Of a stretch of DNA of 64,000 bases, positions 27,090 to 35,997 are shown piece by piece; position 1 is the first letter of the stretch; each line of letters begins with the position of its first letter. A program made the translations under genes and the position numbers. The stretch is from Congregibacter variabilis (GTDB taxonomy: Bacteria > Pseudomonadota > Gammaproteobacteria > Pseudomonadales > Halieaceae): contig NZ_CP136864.1 of the NCBI RefSeq assembly GCF_045689235.1, positions 682,001 to 746,000 of the forward strand, read 5' to 3'. Below the pieces are notes generated by a model. It saw only the letters and a list, made by a program, of their open reading frames with translations, was not told the origin of the DNA and made no database searches.

Positions 27090-27842
27090 TTATTGGCTAA
27101 AGGTTGTATCGAGAAAGTTAGTAAAAGAAGCCCATGATTGCTGATCAGCTTTCTCTCTATACCGGGGACTGCCAAACACACTGAAGGCGTGTGGTGCGCC
27201 GCTGTAGGTAGTCATTTCGTGAGGAACGCCAGCAGCTTCCAGTTGCTCAGCCAACGAAGCGAAGTCAGACATAGTCACCGCGGTATCTGCGCTACCGTGA
27301 TACACCATCACCGGCGCCTGCGTCTTGGCAAAACTCTGCCCCTCGGGTGTCGTCAAACCTCCGTGAAAACTCGCAAATCCCTTGAGAGGCTCACCGGATC
27401 TCGCCAACTCAAGGACCGCCGTGCCGCCGAAGCAGTAACCCACGACAACAGCCTCGGATATATCCGCCCCGCTATCGCTAGCTGCCGCCAAAGCGCCGCG
27501 CATGAGCGAGCGCATTTTCTCTCGATCCTGATAAAGCTCACCGGTAAGTGCGACTTTATCCTTTGTCTCGGTTGGACGAATGCCTGCGCCAAAGAGGTCG
27601 GCGGCAAAAACGCTGTAGCCCATCGCCGATAACATTTCAGCACGCTTTACTTCGTAATCCGTTAAACCATCCCAGTCATGAATGATGACGACCAAACCTC
27701 GGCTATCTGTCGCCGGCTCGAAATAGCCTTCGTAGCGCTTGCCTGCCACTTCGTATTCAACAGCTTCGCCAGCAAACGCAGTCTGCTGCGCTAGTGCGCC
27801 CAAGGCCAGCAAACCCAAACCCATGAATTTCATCGTATTCAT
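27090..27842 (-). CDS. Exported dienelactone hydrolase family protein
   Basis: A 250-residue alpha/beta hydrolase with a Sec signal peptide (cleavage near AFAGEA). The Cys nucleophile elbow GYCFGGTAVLE lies near residue 147 and the catalytic His in GAPHAFSV near 222, giving the Cys-Asp-His triad of dienelactone hydrolases. A true dienelactone substrate is unproven; exported members act on varied esters. It is 23 bp from the M28 peptidase gene on the same strand, so the two may be co-transcribed. Confidence 0.85.
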   Translation of the reverse strand: MNTMKFMGLGLLALGALAQQTAFAGEAVEYEVAGKRYEGYFEPATDSRGLVVIIHDWDGLTDYEVKRAEMLSAMGYSVFAADLFGAGIRPTETKDKVALTGELYQDREKMRSLMRGALAAASDSGADISEAVVVGYCFGGTAVLELARSGEPLKGFASFHGGLTTPEGQSFAKTQAPVMVYHGSADTAVTMSDFASLAEQLEAAGVPHEMTTYSGAPHAFSVFGSPRYREKADQQSWASFTNFLDTTFSQ

Positions 27843-27911
27843 CGCGTCTTTTCTCTCATGATTTGTTCAATCCTTTATGATCGACGTTTACGCACGCTGG
27901 AGGCAAGCGGT

Positions 27912-29465
27912 TTGACCACTCTCGATTGGTGGATTATTGGTGGATATCTATTCGCTATGCTTGTTCTCGCCGTTTACTTGGGCCGCCCCCAACAGACGGA
28001 ACGGGAATACTATCTGGGTGGAGGATTGCCTGCGCCCGCTCTGGCCACATCGATCCTCGCAACGCAGTGTTCCACCAACAGCCTGCTTGGCGCGCCGGCC
28101 TTTGTGGGTTTTGCAGCTGGCGGTGGTCTGCTCTGGCTGCAATACGAGCTCGCCGTTCCCCTGGCAATGCTAGGCCTGGCATTCCTGTTTCCCGCCGTGC
28201 ATCGCAGTGGTGTGATTTCGATCTACGCATTTTTGGAACAGCGTGTTGGGCGAGGCGCACGCCTGGCCGCCAGCGGCTGCTTTTTGTTTTTTCGTGGTGT
28301 TGCTACCGGCGTGACTGTTTATGGTGTTGCATCGGTATTGGCTCTAATCACCGGCATTGGCTATGTCCCGGCGGTTGCTTTGCTCATGGGCGTCACGGTG
28401 ACTTACGACGTTATGGGTGGCATGCGAGCAGTTGTCGTCTCTGACGTGCTACAAATGTTGTTGCTGGTAAGCGCGGTTATACTGTCTTTATGCTGGCTGG
28501 CGCCGGATCTATGGTCGCATCTGGATGATTTATCCCAAAGAAGCCGGCCCTTAATGAACGACTGGGGCGTAAGCGGCACGAGCAACTACGGCTTTTGGCC
28601 CATGCTGTTTGGCGGGCTCTTCTTGTACATGGCGTACTACGGTTGCGACCAAAGCCAGGCCCAACGCCTACTGGCGGCAAGAAGCGATAAAGACCTTCAC
28701 AAAATCCTCATGCTTAATGGCCTGATGCGCTTTCCGATCGTGCTTGCCTATTGCTTACTGGGCCTTGGTCTTGCCGCATATGCACTGGAGCGCCCAGAGT
28801 TCCTGAGTGATCTTCCGCTTACCGCATCAGGTGCACCGAACCTTAACCTTGTCTTCCCAGCCTTTGTATTGCGGGAGTTTGCGCCAGGTCTTGCGGGGCT
28901 TGCGATCGTCGGTCTGTTTGCGGCCGCCATGTCTTCTATCGATTCAGCCTTAAACAGTCTTTCGGCAAGCACATTAGAAGATTTCTTTCCCGCCCCTGAC
29001 AGTGCCTCCCAACGGAGTCGCTTCGTGCAATCAAAACTCGTAACCCTTTGCTGGGGTGTGTTTACGGTGGGTTTTTCTTTTGGCGTTGAACATATCGCCA
29101 GCACACTCCTGGAATCCATCAATAAAGTCGGCTCCTTAGTCAATGGTCCGTTGCTGGGTTTGTTTACTATTGCGATCCTTCTCCCGGGCACGAGTTCTCG
29201 CAACGCAGTAGCGGCGTTCCTTTGCGGTGTCGTCGCCAACCTCTTACTGTGGCAGCTTGCCCCGAGCATCTCCTGGTTGTGGTGGAATCTGGCCGGATGC
29301 CTTGTGACGCTCGCCATGGCAGCTATGGGTAGCGGTCCATCGGCTTTGCCCCGGGCGCTCCAGACCCTCAGAGAGGCGAATCCGCCGCGCAGCACCCGCG
29401 CCGCGCTGTTGGCAGGATTTGCCGTAATAATGGCCCTGCTGCTGATAACACAGGGCTATATGTAA
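27912..29465 (+). CDS. Sodium:solute symporter (SSS family)
   Basis: A membrane protein of about 517 residues with 13 or so predicted helices. GREYYLGGG-like REYYLGGGLPAPALATSI and FAAAMSSIDSALNSLSAST are SSS-family signatures. I place the start at TTG 27912 because GGAGG precedes it by 8 nt and the protein then opens with TLDWWIIGGYLF as in relatives; an ATG at 27858 in the same frame would add 18 hydrophilic residues. The solute cannot be told from sequence. It is divergent from the dienelactone hydrolase gene. Confidence 0.85.
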   Translation: MTTLDWWIIGGYLFAMLVLAVYLGRPQQTEREYYLGGGLPAPALATSILATQCSTNSLLGAPAFVGFAAGGGLLWLQYELAVPLAMLGLAFLFPAVHRSGVISIYAFLEQRVGRGARLAASGCFLFFRGVATGVTVYGVASVLALITGIGYVPAVALLMGVTVTYDVMGGMRAVVVSDVLQMLLLVSAVILSLCWLAPDLWSHLDDLSQRSRPLMNDWGVSGTSNYGFWPMLFGGLFLYMAYYGCDQSQAQRLLAARSDKDLHKILMLNGLMRFPIVLAYCLLGLGLAAYALERPEFLSDLPLTASGAPNLNLVFPAFVLREFAPGLAGLAIVGLFAAAMSSIDSALNSLSASTLEDFFPAPDSASQRSRFVQSKLVTLCWGVFTVGFSFGVEHIASTLLESINKVGSLVNGPLLGLFTIAILLPGTSSRNAVAAFLCGVVANLLLWQLAPSISWLWWNLAGCLVTLAMAAMGSGPSALPRALQTLREANPPRSTRAALLAGFAVIMALLLITQGYM

Positions 29466-29568
29466 TCTGTTCATTAACGGTTTGTTGCCCATCGATCTAC
29501 CGCTATACTGCACTCTCGATAGGTCGTTGGCGTTCGAAGCGAATCTTTTGATTAAGTGTCGAATTATC

Positions 29569-29590
29569 AACACCTTGAGGTGTTTTATTG
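29569..29590 (+). terminator. Terminator after the symporter gene
   Basis: AACACC (29569-29574), loop TTGA, GGTGTT, then TTATT. It is a modest stem about 100 bp after the symporter stop. Confidence 0.45.
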
Positions 29591-29685
29591 AACAAAATCA
29601 GATCTTTATTTAAGGAACTTTTAGATAAGATCCGACTCCAAATGTTTGATTGTTCACAACTGAGCTAAAAGCGAGGCAAGAAATA

Positions 29686-30357
29686 ATGGCTAATCCAAGA
29701 GTGTATGACGTCGATGCCGCACTAGGTGCCGCGGTCAGCACCAACAAGGTCCTGAGAAATACCTACATGCTGCTGGGCATCACCCTTTTGTTCAGCGCAA
29801 TTACCGCTGGCATCTCGATGGTTATGGGGCTTCCGCAGGGCGCAGCCTTGATTCTCAGTCTGGTGGGCTTTGGCCTTTTGTTTGTAGTTAACAAAACCGC
29901 AGACAGTTCAAAGGGACTGCTGGCGATCTTTGCCTTCACCGGTGTTATGGGCGCGGCGCTAGGTCCCATGCTCAACTTCTACCTGGCGATGCCCGGTGGC
30001 CCCGCTTTGGTATTGCAGGCGCTTGCCGGGACTGCCGTTGTGTTCTTCGGTTTGTCCGCCTACGCGCTGACAACCCGCAAGGACTTCTCTTTTATGGGCG
30101 GTTTTTTGATGGTTGGTCTGATCGTTGCGGTAGTCGCAATGATCGCCAACATCTTCCTTGCGATCCCCGCGCTGTCACTGACCATCTCTGCGGCTGTGAT
30201 CATGATCATGTCAGGTTTGATCTTGTTTGATACAAGCAGAATCATCAACGGCGGAGAGACTAACTATATCCGCGCGACCGTGAGTCTGTACCTGAACATC
30301 TACAACCTGTTTATCCATATTCTGCATCTACTGACTGCCCTTTCCGGCGACGACTGA
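29686..30357 (+). CDS. yccA: Bax inhibitor-1/YccA family membrane protein
   Basis: A 223-residue protein with seven predicted helices, of the BI-1/YccA family. The ATG at 29686 (MANPRVYDVD) is preferred to an in-frame TTG 12 codons upstream because GAGGCAAG lies before it. In E. coli YccA binds FtsH and modulates its proteolysis of SecY. The C-terminus ends LHLLTALSGDD, typical of the family. It is followed by a strong terminator and, in gammaproteobacteria, often by tusDCB as here. Confidence 0.92.
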   Translation: MANPRVYDVDAALGAAVSTNKVLRNTYMLLGITLLFSAITAGISMVMGLPQGAALILSLVGFGLLFVVNKTADSSKGLLAIFAFTGVMGAALGPMLNFYLAMPGGPALVLQALAGTAVVFFGLSAYALTTRKDFSFMGGFLMVGLIVAVVAMIANIFLAIPALSLTISAAVIMIMSGLILFDTSRIINGGETNYIRATVSLYLNIYNLFIHILHLLTALSGDD

Positions 30358-30375
30358 TCAGCAATAGATAGACCC

Positions 30376-30405
30376 AAAGCCCCGACAATGTTCGGGGCTT
30401 TTTTA
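30376..30405 (+). terminator. Terminator after yccA
   Basis: AAGCCCCGA pairs with TCGGGGCTT around a 6-nt loop and is followed by a T-run. Confidence 0.85.
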
Positions 30406-30444
30406 TGGGCACATTGTTTATACCGCGGTTTATACTGCGTCTCT

Positions 30445-30819
30445 ATGCGCTATACCCTTCTTGTTCTCAGTCCTCCCGACATTGGCCCAAGTGCGCGTCA
30501 CGCTCTGGAGTTCGCCAAAGCCGTCTGCCAGGGCGGGCATGAAGTGGCCTGCGTGTTCTTTTATGACGCCGGCGTTCTTACCGCGCTGTCTCACTGCGAA
30601 CCACCGGCTGACGAGGACGATCTTCGTAGTGGCTGGCAGAGCTTTGCCCAGAGCACGGGCACTCCATTGGTAGCCTGCGTTGCCTCCGCCGTTCGCTTTG
30701 GTCTTGGCGATGGTCAAACGCACACCGATCGCTGCCTCCCGGAATTCACCATTGCCGGTCTCGGAGCGCTCATTGAGTCTTCCAGTACGTCCCAGCGCTT
30801 TCTCACTTTTGCGGACTGA
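30445..30819 (+). CDS. tusD: Sulfurtransferase complex subunit TusD
   Basis: A 124-residue DsrE-family protein. The catalytic cysteine is C78 in TPLVACVASAVRFG, the same number as in E. coli TusD. It relays sulfur from TusA through the TusBCD hexamer to TusE for 2-thiolation of wobble uridine in tRNA. The ATG at 30445 (MRYTLLVLSPP) matches family starts; the frame is open further upstream. It is the first gene of tusDCBE-trmA. Confidence 0.95.
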   Translation: MRYTLLVLSPPDIGPSARHALEFAKAVCQGGHEVACVFFYDAGVLTALSHCEPPADEDDLRSGWQSFAQSTGTPLVACVASAVRFGLGDGQTHTDRCLPEFTIAGLGALIESSSTSQRFLTFAD

Positions 30820-30826
30820 GCCTGCC

Positions 30827-31201
30827 ATGACAGCAACCGATGAAGCAGGTGGGCCGCTTATCCTGGTGCAAAGTGCGCCCTACCTTGGCTCTCTGGCGCG
30901 GTCCTCTGTGGATCTTGCGTTGGCCTTTGCCGTATTTTCGCAAAGTCCCGTGCTGCTTTTTTCTGGTGACGCTGTGCTGTGCCTGAGAGCTGAACAGCAC
31001 GCCGAAGCTGTGGGTCGAAAATCGCTTAGGAAAACCATCGACTCCCTACCCCTTTACGACATTGAGCGTGTATATGTTGACGAGTCGTCGCTAGAGCAAC
31101 ATGGCCTCAGCTCTGATGGCTTTCCTGCGTTTGCAGTGTGCGTAAACAGCGCGCAAGTACGAGCCCTGATCAATGAGGCAAGTCATGTCATTAGCCTCTG
31201 A
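30827..31201 (+). CDS. tusC: Sulfurtransferase complex subunit TusC
   Basis: A 124-residue DsrF-like subunit of TusBCD. PLILVQSAPYLGSLARSSVDLALAFAVF and the C-terminal ALINEASHVISL fit the family. The ATG at 30827 follows tusD by 7 bp; an upstream open frame inside tusD is ignored. The 3' end overlaps tusB. Confidence 0.9.
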   Translation: MTATDEAGGPLILVQSAPYLGSLARSSVDLALAFAVFSQSPVLLFSGDAVLCLRAEQHAEAVGRKSLRKTIDSLPLYDIERVYVDESSLEQHGLSSDGFPAFAVCVNSAQVRALINEASHVISL

Positions 31202-31493
31202 GTCCACACTGCATTGCCTCTATGCGTCGCCCAACTCAGGCGCGGCGCTTCGCTTACTGGCACAGATAGCACCGAGGGAGCCGGTGTTATTGCTCTCCAA
31301 GGCTGTGCTTCTTGCGGACGCATCACATCCACAAGTACCCCGGTGGATAACTTCAGGGGCTGTGATTTACGCGCTGGACGAGGACCTGCAGGCCTATGCC
31401 GTGACTAATGTGCACGCAGCCATCACTCGAACAAGCTATGCAGACTGGGTTTTGCTGAGCGAGCGCTGCCCAACCCAGACCTTGTGGCGCTGA
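31185..31493 (+). CDS. tusB: Sulfurtransferase complex subunit TusB
   Basis: A DsrH-family protein of about 102 residues (STLHCLYASPNSGAALRLL; ADWVLLSERCPTQTLWR). It is the third subunit of the TusBCD hexamer. The start at 31185 overlaps the end of tusC by 17 bp and has GAGGCAAG upstream; an ATG at 31173 is an alternative. The sequence is divergent, but the gene order settles the call. Confidence 0.88.
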   Translation: MSLASESTLHCLYASPNSGAALRLLAQIAPREPVLLLSKAVLLADASHPQVPRWITSGAVIYALDEDLQAYAVTNVHAAITRTSYADWVLLSERCPTQTLWR

Positions 31494-31500
31494 ATCACTA

Positions 31501-31824
31501 ATGCCCAACGCCCTGCTCCCCAAAGTCAACGATGAAGGTTTTCTGGTCAATTACCACGATTGGAACACCACGGTTGCGACGCAAATAGCGACGCAAGAAT
31601 CCATTGCTTTGTCCCCCGCGCACTGGGAAATTATTGAGTTGCTTCGGGAGTATTACGTGACCTTCGATTCATCACCGGCCATGCGTGCTTTGGTGAAATT
31701 CTGCAAATTGCGGCTTGGGGATGAAAAAGGCCGCAGTATTTACTTACTGAAGCTATTTCCTGGCTCCCCGGCGAAAATCGCGAGTAAGATTGCCGGCCTC
31801 CCAAAACCCGCGAATTGTCTATGA
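31501..31824 (+). CDS. tusE: Sulfur relay protein TusE (DsrC family)
   Basis: A 107-residue DsrC-like protein that takes sulfur from TusD and passes it to MnmA. The essential C-terminal cysteine is the penultimate residue (KPANCL, C106), and the body has HWEIIELLREYYVTFDSSPAMRALVK. It overlaps trmA by 4 bp (ATGA). Confidence 0.94.
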   Translation: MPNALLPKVNDEGFLVNYHDWNTTVATQIATQESIALSPAHWEIIELLREYYVTFDSSPAMRALVKFCKLRLGDEKGRSIYLLKLFPGSPAKIASKIAGLPKPANCL

Positions 31825-32921
31825 ACTTGCTGCCCTGGCAGACCTCCCCGGAAAACTACGCGGAGCTATTTGCGCAAAAATGCGCGCGGGTCGAAAACGA
31901 CATGCTTTCGGTCTCGCTGCCTGCTGCGCAATGTTTTAGTTCACCACCGGAGTCCTATCGGGTTCGAGCGGAATTTCGTATCTGGCATGATGAAGAAGAC
32001 CTCAACTATGTGATGTTTGACCCGGCGAGCCCCCGCACTCCGGTCACAATCACCGAATTTGCCCCTGCGCTTACGCCCATACGCCAGTTAATGCCGTCGC
32101 TACGGGATTATCTTAAATCTCGGCCGACACTGCGCAGAAAATTGTTTCAAGCGGAGTTCATGGCCAGCACTACCGGTGAGTTGCTTGTTACCTTGATCTA
32201 CCACAGAGCATTAGACGATCAGTGGGAGGAAGATGGGACACTGCTTGCCAAGGAGTTTGGAGTATCGCTGGTTGGCCGTAGCCGCAAACAAAAGCGAGTG
32301 ATCGGTACGGACTTTATTAACGACGAGTTTCTGGTGAATGATCGACGCTACCGCTACCGTCAATACGAGCAATCTTTTGTGCAGCCCAACGCGCCGGTCA
32401 ATCAAAAGATGTTGAACTGGGCGTGGCAGCAATCAGCCGAATGCTCCGGGGACTTGCTAGAGCTGTATTGCGGAAACGGCAATTTCACGCTGCCCCTGGC
32501 GTCTCAGTACCCCAGCGTGATCGCCACTGAGCTGTCAAAGAGTGGCACGCGCGCCGCTTTAGAGAACCTTCGCGAGAACACCATTGAGAACGTCGAAGTC
32601 GTGCGTTTGAGTGCTGAGGAAGTCAGTCAGGCGATGGCCGGTGTTCGAGAGTTTCGACGTCTGGCGTCTCTCCCCAAGTCACTGAATGAGTATGATCTAC
32701 GAACGGTGTTTGTGGATCCTCCGCGGGCGGGACTGGATTCGACGACTCTGGAGTGCGTCCGACAGTTTGAAACTATTATCTATGTGTCTTGTAACCCGGA
32801 GACACTCAAAGAAAACATCCACGCCTTGAAGGATACGCACAGCGCCGAAAGCTTTGCTCTATTCGATCAGTTCCCCTATACGCATCATATCGAAAGTGCT
32901 GTGATACTGCGGCGTGCGTAA
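31821..32921 (+). CDS. trmA: tRNA (uracil-5-)-methyltransferase
   Basis: A 366-residue SAM-dependent enzyme that makes m5U54 in the T-loop of tRNA. ELYCGNGNFTLPLA is the SAM-binding motif and the catalytic cysteine is C324 in YVSCNPETL, the same number as in E. coli TrmA; the C-terminal FDQFPYTHHIESAVILRR carries the general-base Glu. The ATG at 31821 overlaps the tusE stop. Coupling to tusDCBE groups tRNA modification genes. Confidence 0.95.
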   Translation: MNLLPWQTSPENYAELFAQKCARVENDMLSVSLPAAQCFSSPPESYRVRAEFRIWHDEEDLNYVMFDPASPRTPVTITEFAPALTPIRQLMPSLRDYLKSRPTLRRKLFQAEFMASTTGELLVTLIYHRALDDQWEEDGTLLAKEFGVSLVGRSRKQKRVIGTDFINDEFLVNDRRYRYRQYEQSFVQPNAPVNQKMLNWAWQQSAECSGDLLELYCGNGNFTLPLASQYPSVIATELSKSGTRAALENLRENTIENVEVVRLSAEEVSQAMAGVREFRRLASLPKSLNEYDLRTVFVDPPRAGLDSTTLECVRQFETIIYVSCNPETLKENIHALKDTHSAESFALFDQFPYTHHIESAVILRRA

Positions 32922-32938
32922 CTCGCGCTAACGCAAGC

Positions 32939-32962
32939 AAAACACTAGGCGTCTAGTGTTTT
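32939..32962. terminator. Bidirectional terminator between trmA and the convergent nuclease-like gene
   Basis: AAAACACTAG and CTAGTGTTTT form a perfect 10-bp inverted repeat around GCGT, with A-run and T-run at the two sides, so it can act on both strands. It includes the stop codon of the minus-strand gene. Confidence 0.85.
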
Positions 32963-33918
32963 CTGGACAGCTCGGCGACGCGCTTGGTCAGTAGATCGTC
33001 AACACGCTCTATGTCGGTCGCTGCGATTTCCTGATAAGCCAGTTTCAACTCGCGACATACTTCCCGGGTGCGTAAGCGCCTCGACAACGCAGATGTCGGT
33101 ACATCGCGCTCCCAACATTCGATGTATAACCCCACAGCCGGCACGTAGAAATCCGCCGTAAGCGGCTCTTCAACTGGCAAGCTTCGATCTCGAGCGTGCG
33201 CCAGCTGCGCCTCGTAAAGCCAATCGCAAACCCTGAGTTGTAACAGGCTATCCACCGCATGCCCATCAAGACCGCAGCGCGCATGAACTGTTTCCCTTGG
33301 AACTTGTAGCGGCTCATTCGCCGGTGTCGCAAAAAGATCTGGAGCAATGGCACCAGAATCCAGATCGGGTTTTGGGTCCGTGGACGCGGCCGTGGCTATT
33401 GGGCTCTCACTGGAAAAGCCATCTGAGACCAGCCGATTAAGTTCGCGGTGAATCACAGGGTTATCCACGATCTCATGAGGCCAGCTAATCAACAGCAAGC
33501 CATTGTCTTCGTCATGCTCTTGTCGCCCGCCAAAATGCTCCCCCAGACTTGTCAACTCCAAGCCACGCCGAGTAATGCTCAACATGCCCAGCTCTGCAAA
33601 ATTGCGGTTGATCTGGCGTACACCAAGATGTGGATAGTAACGGCGCATTCCGCCGGGTGTGATTCGCTGATTCGTCTCAATAGCACTAAGCAATGGATGC
33701 TCCAGCAAAGAGTCGGGCCAGACTATGTAGCGACCAAAACGCTGGCTTTCCTGGTAGGAGCCACCCTGCAGCTCTCCCTTCCCCGTGAGCGCCCAACTCT
33801 TGCCGCGCCGATCAATCCAGCCGTAGTCGCGCAAGGTGACAAAAAGCTGCTGTATCGGCAGCTTTAAGCGCTTTGCCAGCGCGGACGTCGATAAACGATT
33901 GTCGTCAGAGCCAGTCAT
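32953..33918 (-). CDS. HTH protein with PD-(D/E)XK nuclease-like C-terminus (function unknown)
   Basis: This 321-residue protein has no assigned role that I know. Residues about 10-130 look like two winged-helix modules (TSALAKRLKLPIQQLFVTLRD and an ITPGGMRRYYPHLGVRQINRNF segment). The C-terminus has RVCDWLYEAQ at about 229-238 and ADFYVPAVGLYIECWE at about 255-270; D256 and E267-x-W fit the PD-(D/E)XK/DUF559-like nuclease pattern. Relatives in pseudomonads are often mislabelled glycerol kinase. The gene starts 3 bp after a dUTPase gene, which suggests a role in DNA repair or nucleotide-pool hygiene. Confidence 0.6.
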   Translation of the reverse strand: MTGSDDNRLSTSALAKRLKLPIQQLFVTLRDYGWIDRRGKSWALTGKGELQGGSYQESQRFGRYIVWPDSLLEHPLLSAIETNQRITPGGMRRYYPHLGVRQINRNFAELGMLSITRRGLELTSLGEHFGGRQEHDEDNGLLLISWPHEIVDNPVIHRELNRLVSDGFSSESPIATAASTDPKPDLDSGAIAPDLFATPANEPLQVPRETVHARCGLDGHAVDSLLQLRVCDWLYEAQLAHARDRSLPVEEPLTADFYVPAVGLYIECWERDVPTSALSRRLRTREVCRELKLAYQEIAATDIERVDDLLTKRVAELSRKH

Positions 33919-33921
33919 ACC

Positions 33922-34539
33922 CTAGGCAGTCTTTGCATAGCGCGCGGCCAATGCACTGTAGAGCTGGCTTTCTGCATCCGCAGACGAGGTATCAATGTCT
34001 GACAGCAGTTCCATTAGGTGCTCATTGTCCTCGCGCCCACTCCACAACTTCCTATAGCTGCCATCCTTGTAGCCGTGATCCTGGCGAAAGAAGTTAAGTA
34101 CGTTCTTGCCAAGGTACTGACGATATAAACCTGCAAAATCCAATGAGGACGCTGCCAGCAGGGAAGCGAAGGTAGTCACGCAAAATCGACTCTCTCCTGC
34201 CGCCACTGCCGCAAGAGCCTCGGACGCTTCCAGCACTCCAAGCGCCTTGGGTGTTTCAGGCCAAAGCGCCATGATCTCGACGGCAAGTTGCTCTGCATCA
34301 GCGCCCTGGCGAAAATAAGCGGACATCCCAAAGTGCCAGATATCAATAACCTCCAGTTGAACCTGCTCCAGATCGGGCTCCTGATGTTTCCACCACTTGT
34401 AGCCATGATGATCAACAAGCTCTGCACACTCCACCCAAATGGCTCTGTGCCAGGCAAAGTTCTGACTAATCCACTGCGGATGAACCCGAGTGTTCATGCG
34501 ATCTTGCATACGCAACATCGTAGTGAGTGCCTCTTGCAT
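33922..34539 (-). CDS. Dimeric dUTP diphosphatase (all-alpha NTP-PPase)
   Basis: A 205-residue dUTPase of the dimeric, MazG-related type. The motif WVECAELVDHHGYKWWK at about residues 35-51 provides the E-x-x-E/D metal site and the WWK signature; VIDIWHFGMSAYF at about 64-76 is the second half. It hydrolyses dUTP (and dUDP) to dUMP, keeping uracil out of DNA. Translational proximity to the nuclease-like gene is notable. The trimeric Dut is not in this window. Confidence 0.88.
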   Translation of the reverse strand: MQEALTTMLRMQDRMNTRVHPQWISQNFAWHRAIWVECAELVDHHGYKWWKHQEPDLEQVQLEVIDIWHFGMSAYFRQGADAEQLAVEIMALWPETPKALGVLEASEALAAVAAGESRFCVTTFASLLAASSLDFAGLYRQYLGKNVLNFFRQDHGYKDGSYRKLWSGREDNEHLMELLSDIDTSSADAESQLYSALAARYAKTA

Positions 34540-34720
34540 AAATCTCCCTATTTGCTGTTACGACCAGCACAATAAAGTGGCTGATTTTAGCGCAGATTAG
34601 TCGCCAAGACTGACAGTAAACCTACCCCGTCGCATTCGATACTGTCACTTGGAAGCAATAGTCAGCTAGAGAGGCTACAACAGATCCAGTGATGTTCGTC
34701 CAGGCCCTGACGCCCAGGTC

Positions 34721-35371
34721 TCAATCGCAGCTTCGGCGATACCATTGATCTGTGCCAAAGCTATCGAGAGGGTCGGCGGCAATGACCTCGAAACACAGAT
34801 CGCCAATTCTGCTCAGAGAACGCCACTGGCCACCAACAAAAGCCTCTGCTGGTTGCTCCTCTGGTACGGCTAAGGATAAGCCCCGAGGTCGCCTTTTAGC
34901 GTCTTTTATTGCTTGTGTTAACTGCGGGTCGAACACGGTTGCAGCGCGTTCCAAGGGCAGAGTGTCCACACTTGACGCGATTGCTTCTGGCAAGCTCAGG
35001 TCAAGCTTACGAGCAGCTCTTTTTTGGACCGGGCGCACAGCACGTTCCGCATAATCAGCAGATCTGTTCATAGTTTTAAGCTGAGACGGGATCTGTGGAG
35101 ACGCTAGTTCAGCGGATTGCGTCTTCTGTTCCACAGCTTCACCTGAGGATGCCGAGCGCGCAGATGGTGTTTGTGGCATCAACTTAAAATGGTGTCTTAC
35201 GGACTCCAGGCGCGCAGCTGAAGTCGAGCCGCCTTTATCCCAGCGCTCCCAAAGGAACATCAGCAGTATGAGATGTATCAGCACAGACAGCACGAGGGGC
35301 CAAACTACCGGGGACCACGCCCAGCGGTTCAGACCTGTTGAGTCCAGGGAGTCGTAAAGCAATGTGTTCAC
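34721..35371 (-). CDS. Membrane-anchored protein with TonB-like N-terminus (function unknown)
   Basis: A 216-residue protein with a single N-terminal helix at about 24-41 (VVWPLVLSVLIHLILLMFLW) in the style of TonB/TolA anchors, a Ser/Ala/Pro-rich linker to about 120, and a small C-terminal region (GGQWRSLSRIGDLCFEVIAA) with two cysteines, C193 and C215. The C-terminus lacks the TonB beta-alpha-beta signature, so I do not call it TonB. It stands alone and is divergent from a small lipoprotein gene. Confidence 0.6.
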   Translation of the reverse strand: MNTLLYDSLDSTGLNRWAWSPVVWPLVLSVLIHLILLMFLWERWDKGGSTSAARLESVRHHFKLMPQTPSARSASSGEAVEQKTQSAELASPQIPSQLKTMNRSADYAERAVRPVQKRAARKLDLSLPEAIASSVDTLPLERAATVFDPQLTQAIKDAKRRPRGLSLAVPEEQPAEAFVGGQWRSLSRIGDLCFEVIAADPLDSFGTDQWYRRSCD

Positions 35372-35532
35372 AGTGACCTTGGACCCAGCAAACCCGCCGA
35401 TCGTTCCCTTGGGCCTGAATAACTCGCCGAATAGGGCGACACTGATACCGGGCCCACCGCAAGCTGCCAGTGAGTTGAATGCATGAGCGGGATTAGGCGA
35501 TACTAAGCGCCATTAATCGATCAGGACTTGAT

Positions 35533-35829
35533 ATGCAACTATCAACAGACTCTAGCGGACGCCTTTGTGCACTGGCACTTTTACTGTTTGTCACAGCCTG
35601 CTCCTCAACCGCCGACACAAGCAGTAATGTCACTGGTAGTACTGCAGGTGCCGTTGCGCAGACAGAAGAGGACCCCCTGATTTGTGAGACTATAATTCCA
35701 TCGGGCACACGTATCGGGCACAAAGTGTGTATGAGGAAGTCTCAGAAAGATCGAATCCGAGAGAATTCACAGACCGTAACTATCGAAAATCAGCGGCGGT
35801 CGGTCATCGGGAGTCCCATAGGTAATTGA
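35533..35829 (+). CDS. Small lipoprotein
   Basis: A 98-residue protein with a type II signal peptide and lipobox VTAC (Cys at about 23). After a Ser/Thr/Gly linker comes ICETIIPSGTRIGHKVCMRKSQKDR, a two-cysteine motif found in many short gammaproteobacterial lipoproteins of unknown function. AGGA precedes the ATG. Confidence 0.7.
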   Translation: MQLSTDSSGRLCALALLLFVTACSSTADTSSNVTGSTAGAVAQTEEDPLICETIIPSGTRIGHKVCMRKSQKDRIRENSQTVTIENQRRSVIGSPIGN

Positions 35830-35899
35830 GCCCTTTGCTTGGCTCTAATGCCCTACGAATCCGTTTTACTGCTAGTGGTTCCTGCGCACAGGCTTAAAA

Positions 35900-35987
35900 T
35901 GGTGCGGGTGGACGGACTTGAACCGTCAAGCCTGTTTAGGGCGGCGGATTTTAAGTCCGCTGTGTTTACCGATTTCACCACACCCGC
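35900..35987 (-). tRNA. tRNA-Leu (UAA)
   Basis: An 88-nt tRNA on the minus strand with encoded CCA. Acceptor GCGGGTG pairs with CACCCGC; the anticodon loop is CTTAAAA with anticodon TAA; it has a long leucine-type variable arm and a T-loop GGTTCAAGTCC. Confidence 0.97.
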
Positions 35988-35997
35988 ATGGGGCTAT

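Noticed and set aside
28748..29395. 215-codon minus-strand open frame inside the symporter gene
   Set aside because: It is antisense to conserved SSS coding sequence and has low-complexity basic composition.
34721..35371. Calling this protein TonB
   Set aside because: Only the anchor and linker resemble TonB; the periplasmic TonB C-terminal domain is missing.
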